29,344 bases of DNA from IMG/VR virus record IMGVR_UViG_3300033996_002166, positions 1 to 29,344 of that record; one strand, 5' to 3'. The position numbers were made by a program, and so were the translations under genes. The notes beneath the pieces are model-generated. The model made no database searches. It saw only the letters and a list, made by a program, of their open reading frames with translations, and was not told where the DNA came from. Shown here piece by piece: positions 21,826-29,344 of this stretch. Position 1 is the first letter of the stretch, and each line of letters opens with the position of its first letter. The stretch comes from a virus.

Positions 21826-22799
21826 CCAGCACCCTGCACCTTGGCGACTGCCTGGAGGTGTTGCGCACCATGGCAGATGCGTCGGTCCATTGCTGTGTCA
21901 CCAGCCCGCCTTACTGGGGACTGCGGGACTATGGCCACGATGGGCAGCTCGGCATGGAGGCCACGCCGGAAGAATACGTGGCCCGCATGGTGGAAGTGTT
22001 CTGCGAGGTCCGCCGGGTGCTGCGGAATGACGGGACGCTGTGGCTGAATCTTGGGGATACGTACAACGCCTATAACGCCAACCGTGGGGCGTCAACTTCC
22101 ATCAGCGACGGGACTGCGGGGCGTGATCATCCCAAGCACCGGCAGGGGCTGACTGCGGCAACCCTTAAAAACAAAGACCTAGTCGGCATCCCGTGGCGCG
22201 TCGCCTTTGCCTTGCAAGCTGACGGCTGGTATCTGCGGCAGGACATCATCTGGCACAAGCCAAACTCGATGCCCGAGAGCGTTACGGACCGCTGCACAAA
22301 GGCGCATGAATATGTTTTCCTGTTGTCAAAATCGGCAAGGTATTACTACGACGCGGATGCGATAAAAGAGCCAGCAAGCTCTATGGGCAAATCAAGTGGC
22401 TCAAATTGCTTCCGTGGTGCTGGGCACTTTCGGGAATCCGCAGGGGGGCCAGCAAAGCGAGATGGCAGGGATATGGCATCTGTTGGGCGAGGGCCTGACC
22501 GCAATCGCCGCGATGTGTGGACCATTGCCACCAAGCCATTCAATGGCGCCCATTTCGCTGTCATGCCCCCGGAGCTGGTTGAGCCGTGCATCCTGGCTGG
22601 TTGCCCAAAAGGAGGGGTGGTCTATGACCCATTCACAGGAAGCGGCACCGTGGGTGAGCAAGCGCTGCTCCTGGGACGTCACTTTGAGGGCAGTGAGATC
22701 AACCCGGACTACCACGCCATCGCCCAGCATCGAATCAGCAGAGCCCAGGCCGCAGGCCATCAACCCGACCTGTTCGCCTCAGCGGGGCCGGTGGCGTGA
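21822..22799 (+). CDS. DNA methyltransferase, beta class (m4C or m6A)
   Basis: 325 residues from ATG 21822. Motif IV TSPPYW lies at 27-32 near the N-terminus, and motif I DPFTGSGTVGEQA lies near the C-terminus. This order defines the beta class, in which TSPPY favours N4-cytosine methylation but does not exclude N6-adenine. The middle (WHKPNSMPESVTDRCTKAHEYVFLLSKS) is the conserved block of this family. No partner restriction gene is seen, so it is probably an orphan that protects phage DNA or alters regulation. The stop is adjacent to the end of the convergent gene at 22800. Confidence 0.9.
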   Translation: MTSTLHLGDCLEVLRTMADASVHCCVTSPPYWGLRDYGHDGQLGMEATPEEYVARMVEVFCEVRRVLRNDGTLWLNLGDTYNAYNANRGASTSISDGTAGRDHPKHRQGLTAATLKNKDLVGIPWRVAFALQADGWYLRQDIIWHKPNSMPESVTDRCTKAHEYVFLLSKSARYYYDADAIKEPASSMGKSSGSNCFRGAGHFRESAGGPAKRDGRDMASVGRGPDRNRRDVWTIATKPFNGAHFAVMPPELVEPCILAGCPKGGVVYDPFTGSGTVGEQALLLGRHFEGSEINPDYHAIAQHRISRAQAAGHQPDLFASAGPVA

Positions 22800-23021
22800 T
22801 CACCCCTCTTGAACCGCAGCACAGGCCTCCAGTTCGCAGATGCGCCGGGCGGCCTGGCGGATGATCACGCCATTCGTTACCGACTGCTTGAGCAGCACGT
22901 GAGCCTGGGCCAACACCTGCTCTGGGGTCATCTGTTGCAGCATCATGCGGCCCCGTTCCAGGTCAGATTTAGCCTCTAGCGTGAGGTTCGGCACCATCCA
23001 ATTACTCGAAGTCGAGGCCAT
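22800..23021 (-). CDS. Small helical hypothetical protein
   Basis: 73 residues (MASTSSNWMVPNLTLEAKSD...), helical and charged from residue 10 (LERGRMMLQQMTPEQVLAQ, RQAARRICELEA). Its ATG shares CATG with the ATG of the divergent gene at 23020. An internal ATG at 22997 (MVPNLTLEAK) is an alternative. Convergent with the methyltransferase with no gap. Confidence 0.55.
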   Translation of the reverse strand: MASTSSNWMVPNLTLEAKSDLERGRMMLQQMTPEQVLAQAHVLLKQSVTNGVIIRQAARRICELEACAAVQEG

Positions 23022-23277
23022 GGCAGATCAGGATTTTCAGTTAAGGGTAGGAACAGACGCAGAGGGTAGCGGCTGCTGGGAGGTCACGATTGATGGGGTT
23101 TTGCACCAGGACCGATCACCCGTCCAGCTCCGCGCCTGGATCGAGCAGCGCCGCGCCCAGAAATCGGCACGGTGGGCCCAGCTGGAGCCGATCGAGGGGC
23201 TGGCTGAGGATGCCGACGCGGGGCGGCCTGGCTGGGGCGGCATGGTGCAGGACGAGGGGGGCTGGCGGGAGGGTTAG
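23020..23277 (+). CDS. Small hypothetical protein
   Basis: 85 residues from ATG 23020 (MADQDFQLRVGTDAEGSGCW...), strand-rich start and an acidic Gly/Trp tail. Start codon overlaps the divergent gene's start. Its TAG overlaps the TAA of the convergent peptidase gene (TTAG at 23274-23277). Confidence 0.5.
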   Translation: MADQDFQLRVGTDAEGSGCWEVTIDGVLHQDRSPVQLRAWIEQRRAQKSARWAQLEPIEGLAEDADAGRPGWGGMVQDEGGWREG

Positions 23278-23861
23278 CGAACCCGATCGGCGACGATCGC
23301 CCACCCCCGGCCTGGTTCAAACCGGTAGGCCCCATTTCCGATCGAGCGCACCATCCAGCGGCGGCCAAACCTATCCCTGCTGAAATTCAAACCCTGGCCG
23401 TTGGGGCTGAGCGTTTCGCCGGCGATCAGATCAGGATCCCCCCATGGGTCGTTCACGATCACGCTGTTGCGAGTGTGGCCGATGGCGATCATCCAGTGCC
23501 CCCCGCCGGTCGGGCGATGCACGGGCCCTCGATGCAGGTATCCGCAGGGAACCGGGATGCCGCGCAAGATCTGCTGCTCAATCGTCAAAAAATCAGCGCC
23601 CTGCTCAAACCGCGCAGCGATGCCGTAGTGGCCCAGGGCCTGGATCTGTGCAGCGGCCTGGGTGGTGTCACCAAACCGTTGCACCGTCGCCAGATACTGA
23701 TCATCCCCATTGGGCCCATGGAGCGTGCCAGGTTTCAGGGCTTCCAGCAGCATCGCGCAACTGGATGAGAAACAGGTGCGGTCCCGTTGGCCCAGCTGCG
23801 CCGAATCCCGCTGGCGGTAATAGGGCACGCCGGCCAGCGGGTTAGGGGGAGCAGCTGTCAT
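23274..23861 (-). CDS. C39-like cysteine peptidase, probable lysis or tail enzyme
   Basis: 195 residues. VPYYRQRDS then RTCFSSSCAMLLE (Cys30) is the Cys block of C39-like peptidases. GGHWMIAIGH contains His122 and VNDPWGD contains Asp138, completing the triad. There is no signal peptide or ABC transporter region, so it is not a bacteriocin exporter. In phages such domains act as endolysins or virion-associated peptidoglycan enzymes. Placement beside tail genes fits either role. Divergent from the virion gene at 23901 with only 39 bases between. Confidence 0.7.
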   Translation of the reverse strand: MTAAPPNPLAGVPYYRQRDSAQLGQRDRTCFSSSCAMLLEALKPGTLHGPNGDDQYLATVQRFGDTTQAAAQIQALGHYGIAARFEQGADFLTIEQQILRGIPVPCGYLHRGPVHRPTGGGHWMIAIGHTRNSVIVNDPWGDPDLIAGETLSPNGQGLNFSRDRFGRRWMVRSIGNGAYRFEPGRGWAIVADRVR

Positions 23862-23900
23862 GGGCTCGGTAGCATAGCGGCAACAATCTAGCCCCGCCCA

Positions 23901-24752
23901 ATGCCCGTCTTCACCCTCAGCAACCGGGCCTTGAATGCCCTAGCGACTGCTGAAATGCCGCTGACTGGCGTTTTCTATGCTCAGCTAATGCTGCCTAGCT
24001 TTACATTCAATCCTGATACGCATGACACAATGGCCGCAATCACAAGCGGCGAGATCACCCCTGTAACTGGGTATCAGGCAGGCGGCAAAGCGATAACGCT
24101 GAGCAACACGATGAACACTACAACCGGGATTAATACCCTAACCATTGCCCCGTTTCAATGGAGCGCCACCATCACGGGTGCCCAGAAAGTTCTGATATAT
24201 TATCGACCATCAACAACCCCTTCTCAACAGATTGTCCTAGGATGCAATGATATTGGCAGCCCTCAGAACAGTGTAGGCGGATTATTCAGGCTTGAGCAAA
24301 TGATAATCGAAACTGCAGCGGAGAACAGTTCTATTACGGTGCCTCATGCAACGATCAATGCAATAATCAACGAGACATTAAACCTCAGCGCCGGCAATTT
24401 CTGGGCAATGCTGCTGGGTACTGGCTACACCCCCAGCCCGTCGCATTCGCACCGGTCGAACCTAACCGCGTTTGAAGTGACCGGCACTGGCTATACCGCT
24501 GGTGGCGTGGCTGCCCCGCTGACGATCACGCGCAATGATGCCGCCGATGAGATCATCGTGCGGGCTGAGCAGATCATTCTTACAGGTTGCACGGTTTCGC
24601 CTAGATATGTGGTCATCTACCAGAAACTTGGCGGTGCCGCTACGGCCGACCGCGTTGTAATGATTGTAGATTGGGGCGCCGTTTACCCAGCAACTGGCGC
24701 TGCATATCCAATTAATGCCAACGAAATAATCATCGGCGGGGTCTACTCCTGA
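23901..24752 (+). CDS. Virion structural-type protein with a tandemly duplicated domain
   Basis: 283 residues. Two halves share a pattern: residues about 20-130 (VFYAQLMLPSFTFNPDTHDTM, ITPVTGYQAGGKAITLS, KVLIYYRPS) and about 165-275 (NFWAMLLGTGYTPSPSHSH, VTGTGYTAGGVAAPLTI, RYVVIYQKLGG). This beta-rich unit recurs in phage structural genes as a single copy, in my recollection, so this is a duplication. AT-richer than the replication genes. Probably a decoration or tail-associated protein; exact role unknown. Confidence 0.6.
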   Translation: MPVFTLSNRALNALATAEMPLTGVFYAQLMLPSFTFNPDTHDTMAAITSGEITPVTGYQAGGKAITLSNTMNTTTGINTLTIAPFQWSATITGAQKVLIYYRPSTTPSQQIVLGCNDIGSPQNSVGGLFRLEQMIIETAAENSSITVPHATINAIINETLNLSAGNFWAMLLGTGYTPSPSHSHRSNLTAFEVTGTGYTAGGVAAPLTITRNDAADEIIVRAEQIILTGCTVSPRYVVIYQKLGGAATADRVVMIVDWGAVYPATGAAYPINANEIIIGGVYS

Positions 24753-25093
24753 TGGATTTCCCTGAATCCTGCCTTCCAATCGGGAGGCCACATACCTTTG
24801 GGGATTTTAATATCGCCGCCGAACTTGATCGGCGGTTTCGGTTGAGCGATAGTCTGTCCGGTCAGACCGTGAGCTTACCCCTGCCGGTATTCACGGCCGC
24901 GCAGTTCAGCGATTTCAAGGGCCACTTCAGGACCGTGGGGCTGCTGTCATCCTGGGAGCTGCCGGCTGCGGTGTGGGTGGGGCGTGCGGTTCCCCCAGCG
25001 CCAGTTCGATGGCGCTATGCCTCGGCGCCGTCCTGGGAGTTGCTGTCTGGGGGTCTCTGGCAGGTGAGCGGGGTGGTGCTGCGTGCGGTGTGA
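24752..25093 (+). CDS. Small tail-region protein
   Basis: 113 residues. The FTAAQFSDFKGHFRTVGLLSS...W and final WQVSGVVLRAV pattern resembles short phage proteins found near tail genes. The ATG shares the A of the preceding TGA. It converges on the LamG fibre gene with a 4-base gap. Function uncertain. Confidence 0.5.
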   Translation: MDFPESCLPIGRPHTFGDFNIAAELDRRFRLSDSLSGQTVSLPLPVFTAAQFSDFKGHFRTVGLLSSWELPAAVWVGRAVPPAPVRWRYASAPSWELLSGGLWQVSGVVLRAV

Positions 25094-25097
25094 GCTG

Positions 25098-26312
25098 CTA
25101 GAAAATCGGTAACGGCCCGGTCGGGACAACGTGAGGCCGTGCGACTAGAGACACTTGGAAGTCGCTGATATATCCATTCCATCGGCGAGATGCAAAATTA
25201 CCACTTTGCAAGCCAATTGCTAGAAGAGTTTGGGTAATGCTACTGCCGTAAGGACTGGTGTCGGGGAATGGATCCGCCGCGCCGTTTACAGTTGTTGTTG
25301 CAATTCCGTCTGCCCTAGTATGTTGAAGAAATGCCCACTCATCATCAGCCGGGGTGTCAGGTGGCCCTTGATGAGTAAATCCGGCGCCGCTGACGGTAAC
25401 CCGATTAGAGCCCCACAAAGACTGCAAAGCATCGCTGGGAACAAAGAAGTTAGACCCATCAAAGTTATCATAAAATTGGAATAATCCATCAGTATTTGCG
25501 CCCGCAGGCTTCCTAAACCAAAACCGTATTGTATAGTCTGACGCGCCTATAATATCTGCCAGCGCAGCAGACATCCAGGCACCAGTAGCGCCGCTAAAGT
25601 ACGCGCTGCCAGCGCCCCATCTCCCTATCGTTGGGCTGATTGACACATTGCCTGGCGTCACTGACGCCGATCTGCCGCTTACATCAGTAAAGCCGCTGTC
25701 ATTTGTAAGCGTTAAATGCAGGATTACAGAGCTATAATCAGGATCATTTAATGGTGTTGTTATAGCATTTGCCCCGGTGGTCCGCAGTAGCAACAGCGTT
25801 GATTGCGATGGCGTGCCGACTTGCATCCCCGCGCCCGTGGTGGTGAGCGTCAGATTGACCGATGCCGATGGCGTGCCGGCGGGCAGCGCCCTGGCCCCCG
25901 TGGTTCGCAGCCGGATCCGGACCGATGCCGAAGGGGTCGATGCCCGCCGGATCCAGACCCCAACAAACTCAACAGTCAGGCTGTAGAACTCAGTCCCTGG
26001 CACCGCCCGAATGTCGTCCTGCTCGACTGGCCGGGCATAGGTCCACTGGAACCCTGGCGGGGTTTCCGATGGCGCCAGGGTGGCTGAGTTGAATCCGAAC
26101 GACCGGCCCTGTTGGCTCAGCTGGTGGTCTGGCACGCTGCGGGCCTCGGCCTCGGTGAGCCCTAGGAACGTCATCGCCAAAGTGTCACCCGTCGGCACCA
26201 GATCGGCGGTGCTGGTGGTGCTGCTGCCGTCGTAACCAATCTGCAGGGTGGCAGGGACCACGCCGGGGGTGATCGAGACGGTGGCGGGGCGGAGAGTGGG
26301 GAAGTCGGCCAT
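25098..26312 (-). CDS. LamG/concanavalin-type tail fibre protein
   Basis: 404 residues. Residues 1-123 form an N-terminal domain that probably attaches to the tail tip. Residues 124-186 contain three 20-residue repeats of TPSASVRIRLRTTGARALPAG type. Residues about 190-400 are a LamG/concanavalin-A-like jelly roll (SVILHLTLTNDSGFTD, YTIRFWFRKPAG, DEWAFLQHTR, RWNGYISDFQVS), which normally binds sugars. It is the last gene of the leftward tail operon and the likely receptor-binding protein. The ATG at 26312 overlaps the tail-tip stop. Confidence 0.75.
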   Translation of the reverse strand: MADFPTLRPATVSITPGVVPATLQIGYDGSSTTSTADLVPTGDTLAMTFLGLTEAEARSVPDHQLSQQGRSFGFNSATLAPSETPPGFQWTYARPVEQDDIRAVPGTEFYSLTVEFVGVWIRRASTPSASVRIRLRTTGARALPAGTPSASVNLTLTTTGAGMQVGTPSQSTLLLLRTTGANAITTPLNDPDYSSVILHLTLTNDSGFTDVSGRSASVTPGNVSISPTIGRWGAGSAYFSGATGAWMSAALADIIGASDYTIRFWFRKPAGANTDGLFQFYDNFDGSNFFVPSDALQSLWGSNRVTVSGAGFTHQGPPDTPADDEWAFLQHTRADGIATTTVNGAADPFPDTSPYGSSITQTLLAIGLQSGNFASRRWNGYISDFQVSLVARPHVVPTGPLPIF

Positions 26313-28462
26313 TAGAAATATCCGGGGCTAAGAGAACGACCCGTCCACATATAAGACCATGTTGCTATAGGGCTGCCGTCTACAAGGTGCTGATATCCAG
26401 TCTTGGAGCCAAGCGAGCCGTCAGCGTTTACTTTCTGAACATATGTAAATTGATCGTTTGAATCGCCATGAATAAATGCCGTTTGCCCTGGGCTAACCGC
26501 TATATCAACTTGTTCTATGTGTATGCCATAATTTGTCCATGGCTTCGTTCCTATAAAGTATAAGAGTAAGGTGTATTTTGTGTAATCCTGGGGCGGCTTC
26601 GGTGGTACTGGCGGATCCGCCGGGCCGTCAGGGGTGTCAGGTTGGGATGGGATCTCAGGTGGCTCGACCGGGCCGGTGGGCGGCAGCGGGGCAGGGGGGG
26701 CAGCACCACCTCCTCCACCAGCTCCTCCACCACCACCTCCCCCACTGCCACCGCCACCACCGCCGCCGCCACCCACGCTGAATCCGCCGCCCGCGTATTC
26801 GCCAGAAACCGGCCGACGCCCGTTGCGGCCATAGAACCAAACCTCGTCGGGCGTCCAGCTCTCCTCGTCAGGCGCGGGGATCGAACAATCAGCGGCCCGG
26901 CTGGGGTCCGCATCGCAGGAGGGGGCGGTGTCACCGGTAAGGAGGGTGATGTTCTCAACCTGAACCGCCGCTACGTCCAGGGCCACCAGTGATCGCCGCT
27001 GGCTATCAACCGGGCAGTGCTCCAGTTGCAGGGACAGGGTGCCCTCCCGTTCAGTGTTGGCAGAGACGATCCAGTAGCGCTCGACCATGGGGCTGCTCAC
27101 CCCATCCACGTCTTTGCGATCCAGCTGCACTTGAATCAGCTCGCCCTCTCCCAGGGTCGAGTTCCAATAGCCGGACTTGATCGCCACCGCAGCGGAGTGC
27201 GTAATGTGCCGGCGCTTTGCCTGGCCAAACCGGATCGCCCTGGCGGCATGGATCTCAGTTGTGCAGAACTGGCTCAGATCGTGCTCCTCCGTTGGCGCTG
27301 TATCCGGGGTGGCGTCATAGGCCACCTCCGTGGTCCGGATCATCCTGGACAATCCATCCGGGCCCTGCTGGCGCCATGCCACCACGGCCCGGTAGGGGCG
27401 CCTAGCCTCAGGGCTGACCAGCTGCCAGGTGTAACTCCCATCGACAATCGCCTCGCCATCAAACACCCACACGGGGCTCAGCGGCTCGGTGTCAATGGCC
27501 CCAGATGGAGTAACGGGCAGGAGTGGCCGCAAGCCATAGCGACCGGCAATTTTCGTTTCGCGCACCATGAAATAGGGCCCAACCTTGCTCATCCAGTCGC
27601 TAATGCTGGTCGGCTCTGATAGCACCCCATTCCACCAGAGACCGTTGGCATCCATGAACCGAGCTGCTGCGGTGATCGACTCCCGATCAATCCGAACCGG
27701 TGCTGTGCGGCCATCATTGTTTAGTAGGTATAAATAAAGCTCGCCTAGGTTGTTGGAGCTGCCGTAGACATTATCCAGCAGCCTGACCGATTCGACTCCA
27801 TTGCGGATGAATAGATTAATTTTTCGTTTCCAATGGCCACGGTCTGGCAGTCCGACGCCGTCAGCATCAAAACCGTTGAAGTTTACAGCGCTAAACGATA
27901 CAGTTGTTAGGTCTTTATGTGTGCCAACCGTGCCGCATTGCGTAGGGGCCTGCACTTTGTTGGCAATTAATTGCAACCCTGAATAAACATCGACAAGGAA
28001 GTTGCCAGGAGTCCAGGTGCCAGCAGTTTTTGGACCATAGGACTGGCTGAAGCTCCCGACCCGGCAGCGGCCCTGGAAGACGCCGTTGACCGAGATGCCA
28101 CCGAGCCGGCCCTGGCTGACAACAAGTCGCCACTTCACCGCCACGGCATTGGCTACGGGCTCGCCCTCCAGCAGCGGAGTATCAAACCGGCAGGCGCTGG
28201 CCTTCGGGCTGACGATCACCCCGCCGATGCCGGCATCTGATGGGCTGCCGCAGGTGTCGCCGATCCGCCGGCACCAGACAATGGGCGCCCGCTCCAGCAG
28301 CGTCATTGCCTGCTGGTTGGCATTCCAGTCGGACTGGGCCTCGGCAGCAGTCACGGCCGTGGGGCGGGCTGCTCCGCCCAGGGCTGTAGAGGTCCTACCC
28401 AGGGCAATCGACACTTTGCCCCCGGCGCTGCTACCTCTGCTGCCGCCCTTGAATGCAATCAT
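26312..28462 (-). CDS. Tail-tip/central tail protein with poly-Gly and Pro-rich hinge
   Basis: 716 residues. The bulk (residues about 60-500) resembles phage tail-tip or baseplate-hub proteins, with strand-rich segments such as IQVQLDRKDVDGVSS and YWIVSANTEREGTLSLQLEHC near the end of the folded part. Residues about 555-590 are almost pure Gly with single Ser/Ala, then a Pro-rich stretch to about 635, then a small beta-rich C-terminal domain (about 80 residues). The Gly/Pro segment looks like a flexible spacer presenting the last domain. Overlaps both neighbours by 1-4 bp. Confidence 0.7.
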   Translation of the reverse strand: MIAFKGGSRGSSAGGKVSIALGRTSTALGGAARPTAVTAAEAQSDWNANQQAMTLLERAPIVWCRRIGDTCGSPSDAGIGGVIVSPKASACRFDTPLLEGEPVANAVAVKWRLVVSQGRLGGISVNGVFQGRCRVGSFSQSYGPKTAGTWTPGNFLVDVYSGLQLIANKVQAPTQCGTVGTHKDLTTVSFSAVNFNGFDADGVGLPDRGHWKRKINLFIRNGVESVRLLDNVYGSSNNLGELYLYLLNNDGRTAPVRIDRESITAAARFMDANGLWWNGVLSEPTSISDWMSKVGPYFMVRETKIAGRYGLRPLLPVTPSGAIDTEPLSPVWVFDGEAIVDGSYTWQLVSPEARRPYRAVVAWRQQGPDGLSRMIRTTEVAYDATPDTAPTEEHDLSQFCTTEIHAARAIRFGQAKRRHITHSAAVAIKSGYWNSTLGEGELIQVQLDRKDVDGVSSPMVERYWIVSANTEREGTLSLQLEHCPVDSQRRSLVALDVAAVQVENITLLTGDTAPSCDADPSRAADCSIPAPDEESWTPDEVWFYGRNGRRPVSGEYAGGGFSVGGGGGGGGGSGGGGGGGAGGGGGAAPPAPLPPTGPVEPPEIPSQPDTPDGPADPPVPPKPPQDYTKYTLLLYFIGTKPWTNYGIHIEQVDIAVSPGQTAFIHGDSNDQFTYVQKVNADGSLGSKTGYQHLVDGSPIATWSYMWTGRSLSPGYF

Positions 28463-28944
28463 GTCGAAAAATCCAGCACACAGGGCGTGCCTATCCGCTC
28501 CTGCGTGAGCACGATTGGCGGAACCGATACTGCAACTGGGGGCGGTGAGATTGCGCCCGTGATCGTGATCCCGGTCAGGGTGCCGCTGGCGGTGATGCTG
28601 CCCACCAGGACCGAATCAACCCGGCTGAGCCCGCCCAGGACAACCTCGTATTGAGTCACCTCGATCAGCCATTGGTTGGCGTTCGCATCGAGCGCCAGGG
28701 CCATGACGGCAGGGGAGTACGCGCAGGTGATCGTGACCGATCCGGACGCCAGGCCCGAATCAAACCTTGGGCAGTTGAACTCCTGAAACTCCCAGCTCTG
28801 CAGCCCGTCGCCGTCGCCAGCATCAAAGGCAGTGAATGGGCTGTTGTTGATCCCATCGAGCCGGTGCCAACGTGCTTTGGCATTGCCGCTGCTATCCATC
28901 CACTTCAGGGTCTGGGTGTAAACGTGGGGGCCGTAGTCGGGCAT
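28459..28944 (-). CDS. Small tail protein between tape measure and tail tip
   Basis: 161 residues, beta-rich (WEFQEFNCPRFDSGLASGSV, WLIEVTQYEVVLGGLS, TGITITGAISPPPV). Position corresponds to the distal-tail/tail-tip adaptor genes of siphoviruses (between tape measure and hub), and it has a compatible size, but no specific motif was recognised. The ATG overlaps the tape-measure stop (ATGA). Confidence 0.6.
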   Translation of the reverse strand: MPDYGPHVYTQTLKWMDSSGNAKARWHRLDGINNSPFTAFDAGDGDGLQSWEFQEFNCPRFDSGLASGSVTITCAYSPAVMALALDANANQWLIEVTQYEVVLGGLSRVDSVLVGSITASGTLTGITITGAISPPPVAVSVPPIVLTQERIGTPCVLDFST

Positions 28945-29344
28945 CAGGCCATCCCCAGCGCCTGGCGGCCGTCATAACTCTGGATGTGATCCCAGAGCTG
29001 GCCAACGCCATCGCTCACCATGGCTTCGGCATCCTCGCGTCTGATCCACTGGGAGCCGTCGGGCTGCTGCTGGACCGGGCCGGTTTGAACCTGGATCGTT
29101 GGGGCGAAGGTGCCGCCGCTGGAGCCCCCGCCAGTAGTGGCACCCTGGCGAATGCCGAGGCCTGGGTCCCCCATTTGCGCAGCGATGAACTGCGGCACCT
29201 TCTTCTGAGGAACGATGTACTCGGGGCCCGCCTCGCCGGCCATGATCAGCGTTGGCCGATCCACTCGGCCGCCTACGGCAAACTGCGGCACCTCAACATA
29301 TTGAATCGGCTGAGCCGTTATGCCTACCCTACTTGAAACTGAAT
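28944..29344 (-). CDS. Tape-measure protein, C-terminus (partial, off the right edge)
   Basis: The minus frame is open from the right edge to the TGA at 28944-28946, about 133 codons. The stretch GGRVDRPTLIMAGEAGPEYIV is the signature seen near the end of phage tape-measure proteins (V...PTL...GEAGPE.V.P). The N-terminal bulk that sets tail length lies outside the window. The visible tail is flexible, with a Gly/Ser-rich segment (GATTGGGSSGGTF). Confidence 0.8.
   Translation of the reverse strand, partial: SVSSRVGITAQPIQYVEVPQFAVGGRVDRPTLIMAGEAGPEYIVPQKKVPQFIAAQMGDPGLGIRQGATTGGGSSGGTFAPTIQVQTGPVQQQPDGSQWIRREDAEAMVSDGVGQLWDHIQSYDGRQALGMA

Overview
The window is part of a tailed bacteriophage (siphovirus-like) genome, or a prophage, that infects a unicellular cyanobacterium of the Synechococcus/Cyanobium type. 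The phage assignment rests on a lambda GpA-type terminase pair, the C-terminus of a tape-measure protein, tail-tip and LamG-type fibre proteins, a YqaJ exonuclease and a primase-helicase. The host guess rests on two proteins that look cyanobacterial: the second OB domain of the SSB and the thymidylate kinase. The DNA is GC-rich, genes are tightly packed, ATGA-type overlaps are very common and Shine-Dalgarno sequences are mostly absent or weak. I see no integrase, repressor, portal, capsid, tRNA or CRISPR array.

Layout. (1) 1-7243, minus strand: a ribbon-helix-helix protein, primase-helicase, a NUMOD1-type DNA-binding protein, a resolvase-like protein, a possible minor tail protein, then small and large terminase, the latter running off the left edge. 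Two longer gaps hold repeats: 4550-4850 carries a cluster of GTTCAC/GTGAAC hexamers, and 2378-2704 (before the small terminase) carries an inverted repeat and is a candidate cos region. (2) 7428-10890, plus strand: a chain of overlapping small genes including a stand-alone Pol X-type nucleotidyltransferase. (3) 10944-14093, minus strand: two consecutive operons of small unknown genes with the same control design, namely a 59-bp upstream repeat, a first small gene, then an intergenic GC hairpin; many junctions use an 8-bp ATGCCTGA-type start/stop overlap. The end is marked by a terminator. (4) 14111-22799, plus strand: a control region with 10-bp iterons, then small genes, YqaJ exonuclease, a conserved phage protein, a two-OB-fold SSB, unknown genes, dCTP deaminase, thymidylate kinase and a DNA methyltransferase. 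(5) 22800-25093: a small minus gene and a small plus gene whose start codons overlap, a C39-like peptidase (probable lysis enzyme), and two plus-strand virion-type genes. (6) 25098-29344, minus strand: LamG fibre, tail-tip protein, a small tail protein and the tape-measure C-terminus, running off the right edge.

How the parts fit. If the genome is circular or circularly permuted, the left-edge terminase would lead leftward into head genes and on to the tail genes that enter at the right edge, so the missing part would be the portal-capsid-tail block. Blocks 1 and 4 together supply replication (primase-helicase, SSB, exonuclease, Pol X-like enzyme) and DNA precursors (dCTP deaminase, thymidylate kinase). 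Block 3, with its duplicated regulatory architecture and unrecognised small proteins, is the best place to look for something new. Gene functions were assigned by reading motifs; no database search was possible.
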